64,000 nt of DNA from JAGWBF01 sp965116325 (GCA_965116325.1 OZ220675.1:2046001-2110000); one strand, 5' to 3'; positions 35,956 to 43,085 are shown, numbered from the stretch's first letter. Made by a program: numbers and translations. Notes: a model not told the origin generated them from the sequence alone.

Positions 35956-36861
35956 CTAGAAAGCCGCGGCCTGGGGCACCCTCGACGGACTGAAACTGCT
36001 CTCCAGTATTCGTATGAACTCGTTGGTGGGTGGACTGAGGTCTTTGCCACGCAGGGTAACCACCCCGGCCTGCTCGACTGGGAACAGGTGCATCAGGTCG
36101 ATCATCCCCAGGTGCTCCTCGTCATCGGGTTCCATGGCCATTTTGGGGCCTACCGAGATGCCCAGTCCCGCCCCGACGTAGGCCTTGATCATATCTATGC
36201 TGTCCAGCTCCACCACCACCTCAAAGGGGAGCCCCTTGCGCCGGAACTCAGCTTCCAGGATGGAGCGAGTGGATGTGCCTTCCCCCCGAAGGATCAGGGG
36301 CCACCGGGCAATCTCATCCAGTGAGGTAACCGGTGACTCTAGTATGGGGTGCCCAAGGGGAGCAATGAGCACACGCTCATAGGGGAACAGAGGGTGGAAG
36401 TCGAACTCCACCCCGTTGCCGGGCCCAGGCACCAAGCCAAGGTCCACTTCCTTGTCCACCAACATCTCCAGCACATCCTTCCAGCTGCCTGATTTCACCC
36501 TCAGCTGGCTGTGGGGATGTTGAGACAGGAAGGTGTTCACCGCCCGCAGAAGGACGTGGGAGACTATATCGAAGGTGGAGCCCACCCGGATGGGGCGGTC
36601 CTGCTCGGTGACCGCCAGGGCTTCCTGCAGGTTGTCGATGCCTTCAACCAGGGGGCCAGCCAGCTTGTACAGGCTGTCTCCTGCCTGGGTGAGGCGGATG
36701 GGCCTCCTGACCCGGTCGAACAGCTCCACCCCCATCTCCTCTTCCAGTTTCCTGATGTGGCCCGTTACCGCCGGCTGGCCCAGGCTCAGGTGTTCTGATG
36801 CCTTGGTGATGCTCTTGAAGTGAGCGGCTGCGCAAAAGCTCCGCAGTTCTCGTAGTTCCAT
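35956..36861 (-). CDS. LysR-type transcriptional regulator
   Basis: A 301-residue LysR regulator. The N-terminal winged helix-turn-helix is clear (MELRELRSFCAAAHFKSITK, then LSLGQPAVTGHIRKLEEEMG), followed by the effector-binding domain with VLIAPLGHPI and GAGLGISVGPKMA. It converges on the isochorismatase pair with 21 bases between stops. Its own promoter region holds a 19-base dyad (36891-36909) of LysR-operator shape. It is the likely regulator of the hydrolase/monooxygenase island, and possibly of the small gene on the other side; both are inferences from position. Confidence 0.87.
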   Translation of the reverse strand: MELRELRSFCAAAHFKSITKASEHLSLGQPAVTGHIRKLEEEMGVELFDRVRRPIRLTQAGDSLYKLAGPLVEGIDNLQEALAVTEQDRPIRVGSTFDIVSHVLLRAVNTFLSQHPHSQLRVKSGSWKDVLEMLVDKEVDLGLVPGPGNGVEFDFHPLFPYERVLIAPLGHPILESPVTSLDEIARWPLILRGEGTSTRSILEAEFRRKGLPFEVVVELDSIDMIKAYVGAGLGISVGPKMAMEPDDEEHLGMIDLMHLFPVEQAGVVTLRGKDLSPPTNEFIRILESSFSPSRVPQAAAF

Positions 36862-36890
36862 ATCTCCTTTTGCACCTCGTTATCGTGAAC

Positions 36891-36909
36891 TATGATGTAT
36901 TATATCATA
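36891..36909. promoter_or_regulatory. Dyad operator in the LysR promoter region
   Basis: TATGAT (36891-36896) and ATCATA (36904-36909) are perfect inverted half-sites around a seven-base AT-rich centre, 30 bases before the LysR start. They contain the T-N11-A pattern of LysR binding sites. The local AT-richness stands out in this GC-rich window. Confidence 0.5.
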
Positions 36910-37006
36910 CAACATCGCTGGACATGATGCTGTGTTCTATTTACACTATGTATGTAGCAAGAAGAAGAAAGTTCCGGTGAAGGAACACCGGGAAAGAGAG
37001 GATAGG

Positions 37007-37171
37007 ATGAACATCCGCAAGTTCGTAAGAATGCTCCAGTCGGTAGGGAACGGTGACGACTTCGACACCTACTTTGTCAACCTTCAGGACAAGAAGAGCT
37101 GCTGCGGCCCTACCAAGGAGGAAGCTCGCAGGGACTACACCGCGATGATCGACCTCCGGCAGGTCCGCTAA
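37007..37171 (+). CDS. Small protein of unknown function (54 residues)
   Basis: A 54-residue basic protein I do not recognise. The ATG at 37007 lies after GAGAGGATAGG. The frame is open 25 codons further upstream, but that part is lysine- and arginine-rich and not convincing as protein. The product has a mixed-charge N-terminus (MNIRKFVRMLQ), a KKSCCGPTKEE motif with two adjacent cysteines at about residues 31-32, and ends in DLRQVR. A strong intrinsic terminator follows 33 bases after the stop, so this is a separate short transcript divergent from the LysR gene. The Cys pair could bind metal or form a redox site; this is only a guess. Confidence 0.55.
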   Translation: MNIRKFVRMLQSVGNGDDFDTYFVNLQDKKSCCGPTKEEARRDYTAMIDLRQVR

Positions 37172-37204
37172 ACGCGACCCTTCGTAGCCTGCCTAGAGCA
37201 GCAA

Positions 37205-37244
37205 GAGGGCCGGGGCTCCCAGAAGCCCCGGCCCTCTACTTTTT
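37205..37244 (+). terminator. Intrinsic terminator of the 54-residue gene
   Basis: GAGGGCCGGGGCT (37205-37217) pairs perfectly over 13 bases with its complement at 37224-37236. The loop has six bases, and TACTTTTT follows. This is the strongest plus-strand terminator in the window. Confidence 0.88.
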
Positions 37245-37278
37245 CCCGATATGAATTCCTTTCGCAGGGACCCAGGTA

Positions 37279-37767
37279 TCATCCCGCTTCTTTGATGCAG
37301 CTCTCCAGCAACTCAAGGGCTGCGTTGGCGAAGACCCACATGTTTGCCTCCCGGTCGGTGCTGCCCGTCTCGACGGTTATCGCCTTCTCCACAGGCCCCA
37401 CCACTGCGATGCAGGCGTGGCCCGAGGCATCGCCGTAGCGGTTGCCCGTAGGCCCGCTGGCCCCGGTCTCTCCCACAGCCCAGGTGGCGCTGAGCATCTG
37501 CTGAACAGCCCTGGCATTCAGGAATGCATACTCCTCGGTGCTGGGCCGGAGGCCGGTCATCTGGCTCTCATCTATTCTCATGAGACCTTCACGGGAAGAC
37601 TGGGTGTAGCTGACCACCGAGCCCAAATAGAAGGCCGATGCTCCCGGCACCGCCACCAGTGCGGCCGAAATCAGCCCGCCGCAGGACGATTCGGCGATCC
37701 CGATGTTCTCCTGCCTCTCCTTCAGCATAGCCCCCACCGCTGCTCCCATCTCACTCACTCCAGGCAT
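37279..37767 (-). CDS. pncC: CinA C-terminal domain protein (NMN deamidase)
   Basis: A 162-residue stand-alone CinA C-terminal domain, the PncC type that converts nicotinamide mononucleotide to nicotinic acid mononucleotide in NAD recycling. Recognised by GIAESSCGGLISAALVAVPGAS, FYLGSVVSYTQSSREGL and GETGASGPTGNRYGDASGH. The usual motif is TAESCTGG; here it is AESSCGG, with the Ser and Cys swapped, so activity should be checked. The ATG at 37767 has AGGAGGG nearby. It is the last gene of the thioredoxin-selC-RidA-methyltransferase group. Confidence 0.85.
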   Translation of the reverse strand: MPGVSEMGAAVGAMLKERQENIGIAESSCGGLISAALVAVPGASAFYLGSVVSYTQSSREGLMRIDESQMTGLRPSTEEYAFLNARAVQQMLSATWAVGETGASGPTGNRYGDASGHACIAVVGPVEKAITVETGSTDREANMWVFANAALELLESCIKEAG

Positions 37768-37835
37768 AGCGCCCTCCTGTTAATTCTAGGAAAAGGATGC
37801 CAATGGCGAGCCTTTGCTTGCCCAGCGCACCCCCC

Positions 37836-38549
37836 CTACGGCTTGGTGGCGGTGATGGAGGCGCTGAACCAGAAGCGGGAGCTGTCGGTGGGAGGGTCTC
37901 CTGACCATCGGGCATCCACGAACCCGGCGTCCGCCACCTTGGCCACGTACTCCTCGGCGGGCAGGGAGCCGGAGATGCAGCCCGTCATCAGCGCCATGTC
38001 CTTCATCTCCTCCGCCGTGGCTGGGCGGGTCAGCACGATGTCCGACACCATGAGGCGGCCTCCGCTGCGCAGCACACGGAAGGCTTCACGAAAGACCGCA
38101 TCCTTGTCCGGCGCCAGGTTGATGACGCAGTTGGAGATGATCACGTCGATGCTGCCATCCTCCACGGGCAGGGACTCGATGTCCCCCATCCGGAACTCCA
38201 CGTTCTCCAGTCCCAGCTTCTGTTTGTTCTCGTTGGCCCGCTCCAGCATGGCAGGGGTGAAGTCCACGCCGATGACCTGGCCCTCGGGCCCCACTTCTCT
38301 AGCCGCCAGAAAGCAGTCCAAGCCGGCACCGCTGCCCAAATCCAGCACCCACTGACCGGGCTTCAGGGCGTCGATGGTCGTAGGTGTGCCGCAACCGAAG
38401 CTGACCACACCCTCGGGCATGGAGCCCAGCACCTCCAGGGGGTAGCTGGCGTCGCAGGAGGTATCGGTTTCACAGCAGTCGGCGACGCCGCTTATCCTCC
38501 GTGCATACTCCTCGGATATGACGTTCTTCAGTTCGTTGGATGCTGTCAT
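37836..38549 (-). CDS. arsM: Arsenite methyltransferase-like SAM methyltransferase
   Basis: A 237-residue class I SAM methyltransferase of the ArsM/AS3MT type. The SAM site is WVLDLGSGAGLDCFLAA. FGCGTPTTIDALKPG, IISNCVINLAPDKDAVFREA and LMTGCISGSLP carry the two conserved cysteines that hold As(III). An N-terminal ADCCETDTSC adds more cysteines, as in many ArsM proteins. It should methylate trivalent arsenic. No arsR, arsC or arsenite pump is nearby, so the arsenic role rests on sequence only. It starts six bases after the RidA gene stop. Confidence 0.83.
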   Translation of the reverse strand: MTASNELKNVISEEYARRISGVADCCETDTSCDASYPLEVLGSMPEGVVSFGCGTPTTIDALKPGQWVLDLGSGAGLDCFLAAREVGPEGQVIGVDFTPAMLERANENKQKLGLENVEFRMGDIESLPVEDGSIDVIISNCVINLAPDKDAVFREAFRVLRSGGRLMVSDIVLTRPATAEEMKDMALMTGCISGSLPAEEYVAKVADAGFVDARWSGDPPTDSSRFWFSASITATKP

Positions 38550-38555
38550 GGCCTT

Positions 38556-39035
38556 CTACTTCACCTCCACCGTCAGCCAGTTCTCGAAGCACACTCCGCT
38601 GGCCAAGCTGGTAACTCCGATGGTTGCCCGGCCACCCAGGCCCTTCTCCTCGCCGAACACCTCGGCGAAGAGGTCCGTCGCCCCGCTGCCAACCTTGTTA
38701 ACCTCCAGGAACTCGGGGGTGGACACCACGAAGTTCAGGGAACGGATGATGGAGACGACATCGTCGAGGTCGCCGATGGCGTACTTGATGCCTGCCAGGC
38801 AGTTGATGGCCGTTATCCGGGCGGCCTGGTAGCCCTGCTCCACCGTAAGGTCCTTGCCCAGGATGCCGGTGACGAAGGGCTTGCCATCGACTATCGGCAC
38901 ATGGCCCCCCAGGAAGAGGATGTTCCCTGTGCGGTGATGGGCCTTCATGCTTCCGAAGGAGTGGCCGTAGAAGCCGTCCCGGGCGAAGTCGGGGAGAACG
39001 ATCCCCATGGATTCCAGCTTTTGTTCGATGATCAT
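38556..39035 (-). CDS. RidA family protein 2
   Basis: A 159-residue RidA-like protein of the longer subtype: NILFLGGHVPIVDGKPF, YQAARITAINCLAGIKYAIG, RSLNFVVSTPEFLEVNKV and GRATIGVTSLASGVCFENWLTVEV. The conserved substrate Arg of true RidA deaminases is in GRATIGV. It probably acts on an imine or enamine, but many members of this subtype have no known substrate. It lies between the selenocysteine tRNA and the arsM-like gene, all on the minus strand. Confidence 0.85.
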   Translation of the reverse strand: MIIEQKLESMGIVLPDFARDGFYGHSFGSMKAHHRTGNILFLGGHVPIVDGKPFVTGILGKDLTVEQGYQAARITAINCLAGIKYAIGDLDDVVSIIRSLNFVVSTPEFLEVNKVGSGATDLFAEVFGEEKGLGGRATIGVTSLASGVCFENWLTVEVK

Positions 39036-39120
39036 GGCTGCACCTTTTTCTGGGATGCTAGGTCTCGGAATTGTGCTGAGATGGGGTCAGCCCGCATGGG
39101 ACGTTACCGGGTGGAAGGTT

Positions 39121-39217
39121 TGGCGGGAGTGGGAGGGAGTCGAACCCACCTACCCCGTGATTAGCGAGGCACAACGGATTTGAAGTCCGCAAGAGCCACC
39201 GGGCCCCATCCACTCCC
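39121..39217 (-). tRNA. selC: tRNA-Sec (selenocysteine, anticodon UCA)
   Basis: A 97-base tRNA gene with encoded CCA (39121-39123). The acceptor stem has eight base pairs (GGGAGTGG with CCACTCCC). The D stem has six pairs with a four-base CGGT loop. The anticodon loop is CTTCAAA with anticodon TCA at 39181-39183. The long variable arm has a stem TGCCTCG/CGGGGTA, and the T loop is TTCGACT. The 8-pair acceptor, 6-pair D stem and long arm are the diagnostic features of bacterial tRNA-Sec. It lies 23 bases after the thioredoxin stop and may be processed from that transcript. No selA, selB or selD is in the window. Confidence 0.93.
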
Positions 39218-39240
39218 GTATGTCAGAGCCGCGGCTTGCC

Positions 39241-39567
39241 CTATCCCAGCGCGGAGTCGATCTTCTTCTTAAGGGCGCCCTTGGGCACCGCGCCGACCAC
39301 TTGGTCGATGGGCTGGCCCCCCTTGAACAGCAGGAGGGTGGGAATGCTGCGGACGCCGTAGGCCATGGCTGTGCTGGGGTTGGCGTCCACATCCACCTTG
39401 GCGAACTGCACGACGCCGTCGTACTCCTGGGAGAGTTCATCGACGATTGGGGCGATCATCTTGCAGGGACCGCACCAGTCCGCCCAGAAGTCCACCAGCA
39501 CAGGCAGGTCGGACTGCAGGACGGTTTCGTCGAAATCGGCATCGGTCGCGGGGAAGGGATGGGCCAT
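39241..39567 (-). CDS. trxA: Thioredoxin
   Basis: A 108-residue thioredoxin with the active site WADWCGPCKMIAP at about residues 29-41, the cis-proline segment VRSIPTLLLFKGGQP and the full single-domain length. An upstream open frame of almost 90 codons runs through a repeat and is not protein. The ATG at 39567 with AAAGGAG four bases before it is the start. It reduces cytoplasmic disulfides. It is the first gene of a minus-strand group with selC, RidA 2, the arsM-like gene and pncC. Confidence 0.95.
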   Translation of the reverse strand: MAHPFPATDADFDETVLQSDLPVLVDFWADWCGPCKMIAPIVDELSQEYDGVVQFAKVDVDANPSTAMAYGVRSIPTLLLFKGGQPIDQVVGAVPKGALKKKIDSALG

Positions 39568-39683
39568 GTTTCTCCTTTCAGGACGAGAACAATACAGGAA
39601 TAGGGCCTGGATAGAACAGGCGATGGTGCTTGGTACTCGTATGGAATCTAGTTTATCTTTGGGCCGCTTGCCGGTCAACCGGA

Positions 39684-39859
39684 GGCCTACCCCGGGCGTC
39701 GATTCTCCCCCCCCCCCCCCTTGCCAGAGGCTTACGCCAGGCGTCGATTCTCCCCCCTCCCTTGATGGGAGGGGACTAAGGGGAGGGTGAAACACATGTG
39801 GGTGCACGGTGCCCCATGTTGTCCCCCTCACCCCAACCCTCTCCCACCAGGGGAGAGGG
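39684..39859. repeat. Intergenic repeat patch: direct repeats, C14 tract and two perfect hairpins
   Basis: The 360 bases between trxA and the RlmD-Maf gene hold no gene. They contain a 29-base direct repeat (39684-39712 and 39729-39757, three mismatches), the first copy running into a 14-C tract (39707-39720). A perfect hairpin follows, CCCCTCCC/GGGAGGGG (39754-39761, 39767-39774), then a second one, CCCTCTCCC/GGGAGAGGG (39837-39845, 39851-39859). The second is embedded in the CCTCACCCCAACCCTCTCCC type of sequence that occurs as dispersed REP-like elements in many genomes. The open frames through here are artefacts of low-complexity sequence. Confidence 0.75.
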
Positions 39860-39892
39860 GGAAATACACACAGGCGCCGCCCGGTGCGTTTC

Positions 39893-39921
39893 TTGGATTA
39901 GCAGGTACCTTGGGTTATAGT
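39893..39921 (+). promoter_or_regulatory. Promoter of the RlmD-Maf gene, predicting a leaderless mRNA
   Basis: TTGGAT (39893-39898) and TATAGT (39916-39921) are 17 bases apart. The predicted transcription start falls at about 39928, which is the GTG start codon itself, and there is no good ribosome site. This argues for a leaderless transcript and also decides the start. Confidence 0.6.
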
Positions 39922-39927
39922 GGAGCC

Positions 39928-41814
39928 GTGGTAGACGAACTCGTGAAGGGCCAGCGCTTGCGTCTTACGCCCGTGGGTTGGGGCAAGCTGGGAGATGCCC
40001 TGGCCTACCAGGGCGACACAAAGGTGATGGTGTTCGGGGGCATACCTGGGGAAGAGGTAGAGGCGGAGGTGGTGAGGGTCAGGCGGGACCGGGTCGCCGC
40101 CCAGGTGGTGCAGGTGCTGGAGCCTTCCCCCTACAGGGTGGATACCCCGTGCCCCTACTACGGACGCTGCACCGGGTGCCAGTGGCAGCACATCGACTAC
40201 CAGCACCAGCTGGACCTGAAGCGCAACATGGTTGCCGACGTACTGGGACAGGTCGGAGGTCTGGAAGAAGTGGTCGTGGCCCCCACAATCCCGTCGCCGG
40301 AAAAGATGGGCTATCGCAACCACGCCAGGTTCACCGTTGCCAAGGACGGGACCTTGGGGTTCGTGCACCGCGAGACGAGAAGGCATGTCGGCATAAATAG
40401 CTGCATGCTGATGAGTCCCTTGGTCAACCGCACCTTGGCTGATCTCCAGGGAAGCTGTGCCGAGACCACCCAGCTCTCCATCCGGGGATGCGACGCCACG
40501 GGAAGCTACCTGGTGCAGCCCACCCTGAAGTCCCCGGAGGTTCCTGTAGCGACGGGGCAGAAGCACTACGACGAAGCCCTCGGGGGGCGGAGCTTTCGCG
40601 TGGCTTCCGCCTCTTTCTTCCAGGTGAACAACCTCCAGGCCGAGCAGATGGTTGACATGGCGCGGGAAGAGCTTGGCCTTTCGGGCCATGGCTTGTTGGT
40701 GGATGCCTACGCTGGCGTGGGCACCTTTGCCATTCTCCTGGCCCCCTACGCTGACAGGGTGATCGCCATCGAGGACTCGCCCTCGGCGGTGTGGGATGCG
40801 GAAGCCAACGCCGCCGACATCGAAAACGTGACCTTCATCCAAGGGCGCACCGAGGCGGTACTCCAGGAGATGGAGGAGCAGCCGAGCGCCCTGATCCTGG
40901 ACCCTCCCAGGGCAGGATGCCGGCCGGAGGCGCTGGAAGCTGTGGGGAGGCTCAAGCCGCATCGCCTGCTATACGTCTCCTGTGAGCCAGAGTCCCTGGC
41001 CCGGGACCTGGCGCAGCTACGCCAGGGAGGCTTCAGGGTCGAGAAGGTGCAGCCTATAGACATGTTCCCCCAGACCCATCACGTGGAGTGCATAGCGGTC
41101 CTAAGCCCTGAGGTTGTCGAGGGCCCGCTCGGAAGTGGCGAGGCCCTTGGACGCAACCTGGTGCTGGCATCTTCTTCCCCTCGTCGCACCCAGCTCCTGT
41201 CGTCGGTGGGTCTCGACCATGAGGTCGTGCATCCCTCGGTGGATGAGTCCATGGACCACCGAGAGAGCGTCGAATCCTTGGTGGAGCGCTTGGCGTTGGC
41301 CAAGGTCAGGAAGGTGTCCGAGGCCCGGTCTGGCGATGTGCTGGTGGGCGCCGACAGCATGGTTGTGCTGGACGGCGTCCCACTTGGGAAGCCTTCCAGC
41401 CCCGATGAAGCCGCGGAAGTCCTCAGGTCATTGAGGGGTCGGACTCATTCCGTCGTCACAGGCGTAGCGGTCCTTGATGCGACCCGGGGACTTGAGTGGG
41501 TGGAGAGCTGCGCAACCGATGTCATCATGCGCAACTACTCCGATGAGGAGATCGAGGCTTACGTAGCCTCCGGCGCTCCCATGGACAAGGCGGGCAGCTA
41601 CGGCATCCAGGACCAGCCCTTCGATCCGGTGTCCCAAGTGGTGGGCTGTTACACCAACGTGGTTGGGCTGCCCCTGTGCACGCTGGCCGACATGCTGGAG
41701 AAGGCTGGGATAAGGGTGCAGGCGACCGACGACCCTGAGGTTACCCGGCGCTGCACCGACTGCCGTTTGGGAGGGAATCGCCCCCTCGGAACGAAACCGG
41801 ATGGTGCGGAGTAA
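39928..41814 (+). CDS. Fusion of RlmD/RumA-type rRNA m5U methyltransferase and Maf nucleotide pyrophosphatase
   Basis: A 628-residue two-enzyme fusion. Residues ~4-66 form a TRAM domain. Cys75, Cys81, Cys84 and Cys159 are the iron-sulfur ligands of RlmD-type enzymes. VDAYAGVGTFAILLAP is the SAM site (about 258-273), and Cys352 in YVSCEPESLARD is the catalytic nucleophile. From residue ~409 a complete Maf domain begins (LVLASSSPRRTQLL, LVGADSMVVLDG, MDKAGSYGIQ), a pyrophosphatase that clears non-standard or methylated nucleotides. A short tail has CTDC. The methyltransferase half would make m5U in rRNA or tRNA. The frame is open upstream through the repeat; GTG at 39928 is chosen. Its TAA overlaps the tatA ATG by one base. 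Confidence 0.87.
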   Translation: MVDELVKGQRLRLTPVGWGKLGDALAYQGDTKVMVFGGIPGEEVEAEVVRVRRDRVAAQVVQVLEPSPYRVDTPCPYYGRCTGCQWQHIDYQHQLDLKRNMVADVLGQVGGLEEVVVAPTIPSPEKMGYRNHARFTVAKDGTLGFVHRETRRHVGINSCMLMSPLVNRTLADLQGSCAETTQLSIRGCDATGSYLVQPTLKSPEVPVATGQKHYDEALGGRSFRVASASFFQVNNLQAEQMVDMAREELGLSGHGLLVDAYAGVGTFAILLAPYADRVIAIEDSPSAVWDAEANAADIENVTFIQGRTEAVLQEMEEQPSALILDPPRAGCRPEALEAVGRLKPHRLLYVSCEPESLARDLAQLRQGGFRVEKVQPIDMFPQTHHVECIAVLSPEVVEGPLGSGEALGRNLVLASSSPRRTQLLSSVGLDHEVVHPSVDESMDHRESVESLVERLALAKVRKVSEARSGDVLVGADSMVVLDGVPLGKPSSPDEAAEVLRSLRGRTHSVVTGVAVLDATRGLEWVESCATDVIMRNYSDEEIEAYVASGAPMDKAGSYGIQDQPFDPVSQVVGCYTNVVGLPLCTLADMLEKAGIRVQATDDPEVTRRCTDCRLGGNRPLGTKPDGAE

Positions 41815-42035
41815 TGGGGTTTGGAGGCATCGGCTTTTCGGAGATCCTGATTATCCTGGTTGTTGCCCTGCTGGTCGTTGGGCCGGGCAGGACCATAAGC
41901 ATGGCCAAGACCGCCGGCAAGATGATGGGCGAGGTGCGCCGGGCGATGACCGACCTGACCAACTCCATCGAAGAAGAGGACCGGCAGAGCAGGCCCGGCG
42001 ACCGCAGCGACGGTCCGTCTAACGACAGGGGCTGA
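41814..42035 (+). CDS. tatA: Twin-arginine translocase subunit TatA/TatB
   Basis: A 73-residue protein with the TatA/TatB plan: a short N-terminal membrane helix (ILIILVVALLVVGPG), a hinge, and an amphipathic helix (TISMAKTAGKMMGEVRRAM) followed by a polar tail. It exports folded proteins with TatC. It overlaps the preceding RlmD-Maf stop and the following tatC start by one base each. The GPGR hinge and the long second helix make TatB as likely as TatA. Confidence 0.85.
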   Translation: MGFGGIGFSEILIILVVALLVVGPGRTISMAKTAGKMMGEVRRAMTDLTNSIEEEDRQSRPGDRSDGPSNDRG

Positions 42036-42784
42036 TGGAACGCCAGCTTACCATCAGCCAACACCTCCTGGAGCTGAGAAAACGCATCCTGATCTCCGGC
42101 GCCGCTGTGCTCATCGGCACCGTAGCTGCCCTGGTCTTCTACGAAGACATCGTCGAGCTGCTCCTGCGTCCCGCCGACGAGCTATCCTCCGATGATGGCC
42201 CCGCCCGTCTCATATATACCGAGCTCACGGAGATGATAGCTGTCACAGTACGGGTGTCCATACTGGGTGGGCTGGTCCTGGCCTTCCCGGTGGTGCTCTA
42301 CCAAGCCATCATGTTCGTTGCGCCGGGGCTCACCAAGCGGGAACGGCGGTTTCTGCTGGCCTTCATGCCCGGCGTCATCCTCTCGTTCATCGGCGGGGTG
42401 GCATTCGGGTACTTTGTGCTCATTCCCCCTGCGGTGAACTTCCTGCTGAGCTGGGGCAGCGACCTGGCCACGCCGATGATACGCATTGGCAACTACGTTT
42501 CGATAATGGTGACATTGCTGTTCTGGCTGGGCCTAGTGTTCGAGACCCCCGTTGTGATGTTCCTGCTTGCCAAGCTGGGGGTAGTGACCTGGAGGACGTA
42601 TGCGAAATGGCGGCGGTACTGGATACTGGTGGCGTTCATCCTGGGGGCGCTGATCACTCCCACCTTCGATCCGGTGAACCAAGCCCTGGTGGCCGCGCCC
42701 CTGATAGTGCTGTACGAGCTGGGGATTTGGCTGTCGAGGTTCGCTGCCAGGAGCAGGACGCAGAGCGTAGCCGAAACCGGCTAG
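42035..42784 (+). CDS. tatC: Twin-arginine translocase subunit TatC
   Basis: A 249-residue protein with six membrane helices, the signal-binding core of the Tat translocase. The N-terminus TISQHLLELRKRILIS holds the conserved HLxELRxR motif. Helix-2 FPVVLYQAIMFVAPGLTKRERR, FVLIPPAVNFLLSWG, FGLVFETPV-type GLVFETPVVMFLLAKLG and ALITPTFDPVNQALVAAPLIVLYELGI follow the family closely. It is co-translated with tatA. A second TatA gene faces it on the other strand. Confidence 0.95.
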   Translation: MERQLTISQHLLELRKRILISGAAVLIGTVAALVFYEDIVELLLRPADELSSDDGPARLIYTELTEMIAVTVRVSILGGLVLAFPVVLYQAIMFVAPGLTKRERRFLLAFMPGVILSFIGGVAFGYFVLIPPAVNFLLSWGSDLATPMIRIGNYVSIMVTLLFWLGLVFETPVVMFLLAKLGVVTWRTYAKWRRYWILVAFILGALITPTFDPVNQALVAAPLIVLYELGIWLSRFAARSRTQSVAETG

Positions 42785-42854
42785 GGGAGCAAGACGAAAA
42801 TAGTAGAGGCTAAGTGGGAAGGGTCGGCAGAGGCGAATCTATCCGACGGAAGGG

Positions 42855-43085
42855 CTAGGCGCCCTCTTTTTCAGTGGTCTTGGAGGCGGTCTTCTCGTCC
42901 TTGTCGTCGGAGATTTCCACATCGTCCTTCCCCATTAGAGCGCCTTTGAATGCACGCAGGCCCTGGCCCAGGGAAGCTCCCATCTTTGGCAGCCGGGCGG
43001 CTCCGAAGATCAGCATCAGGGCGACGACGATGATGATGATCTCATAGGGTCCTATGCTTCTGAAAAGCATCGCGACGGGGGTCAT
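42855..43085 (-). CDS. Twin-arginine translocase subunit TatA (second copy)
   Basis: A 76-residue TatA/TatE-type protein: membrane helix (YEIIIIVVALMLIFGAARLP), an amphipathic helix (KMGASLGQGLRAFKGALMG) and a charged tail. The FGAARLPKMGASLGQGLRAFK sequence is nearer to true TatA than the copy next to tatC. The ATG at 43085 has GGAGG four bases upstream; an open frame of more than 50 codons before it is not convincing. It converges on tatC. Together the three genes make a complete Tat system. Confidence 0.87.
   Translation of the reverse strand: MTPVAMLFRSIGPYEIIIIVVALMLIFGAARLPKMGASLGQGLRAFKGALMGKDDVEISDDKDEKTASKTTEKEGA

Noticed and set aside
39568..39831. An N-terminal extension of thioredoxin
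   Set aside because: It runs through the repeat patch and C14 tract; ATG at 39567 with AAAGGAG is the normal thioredoxin start.
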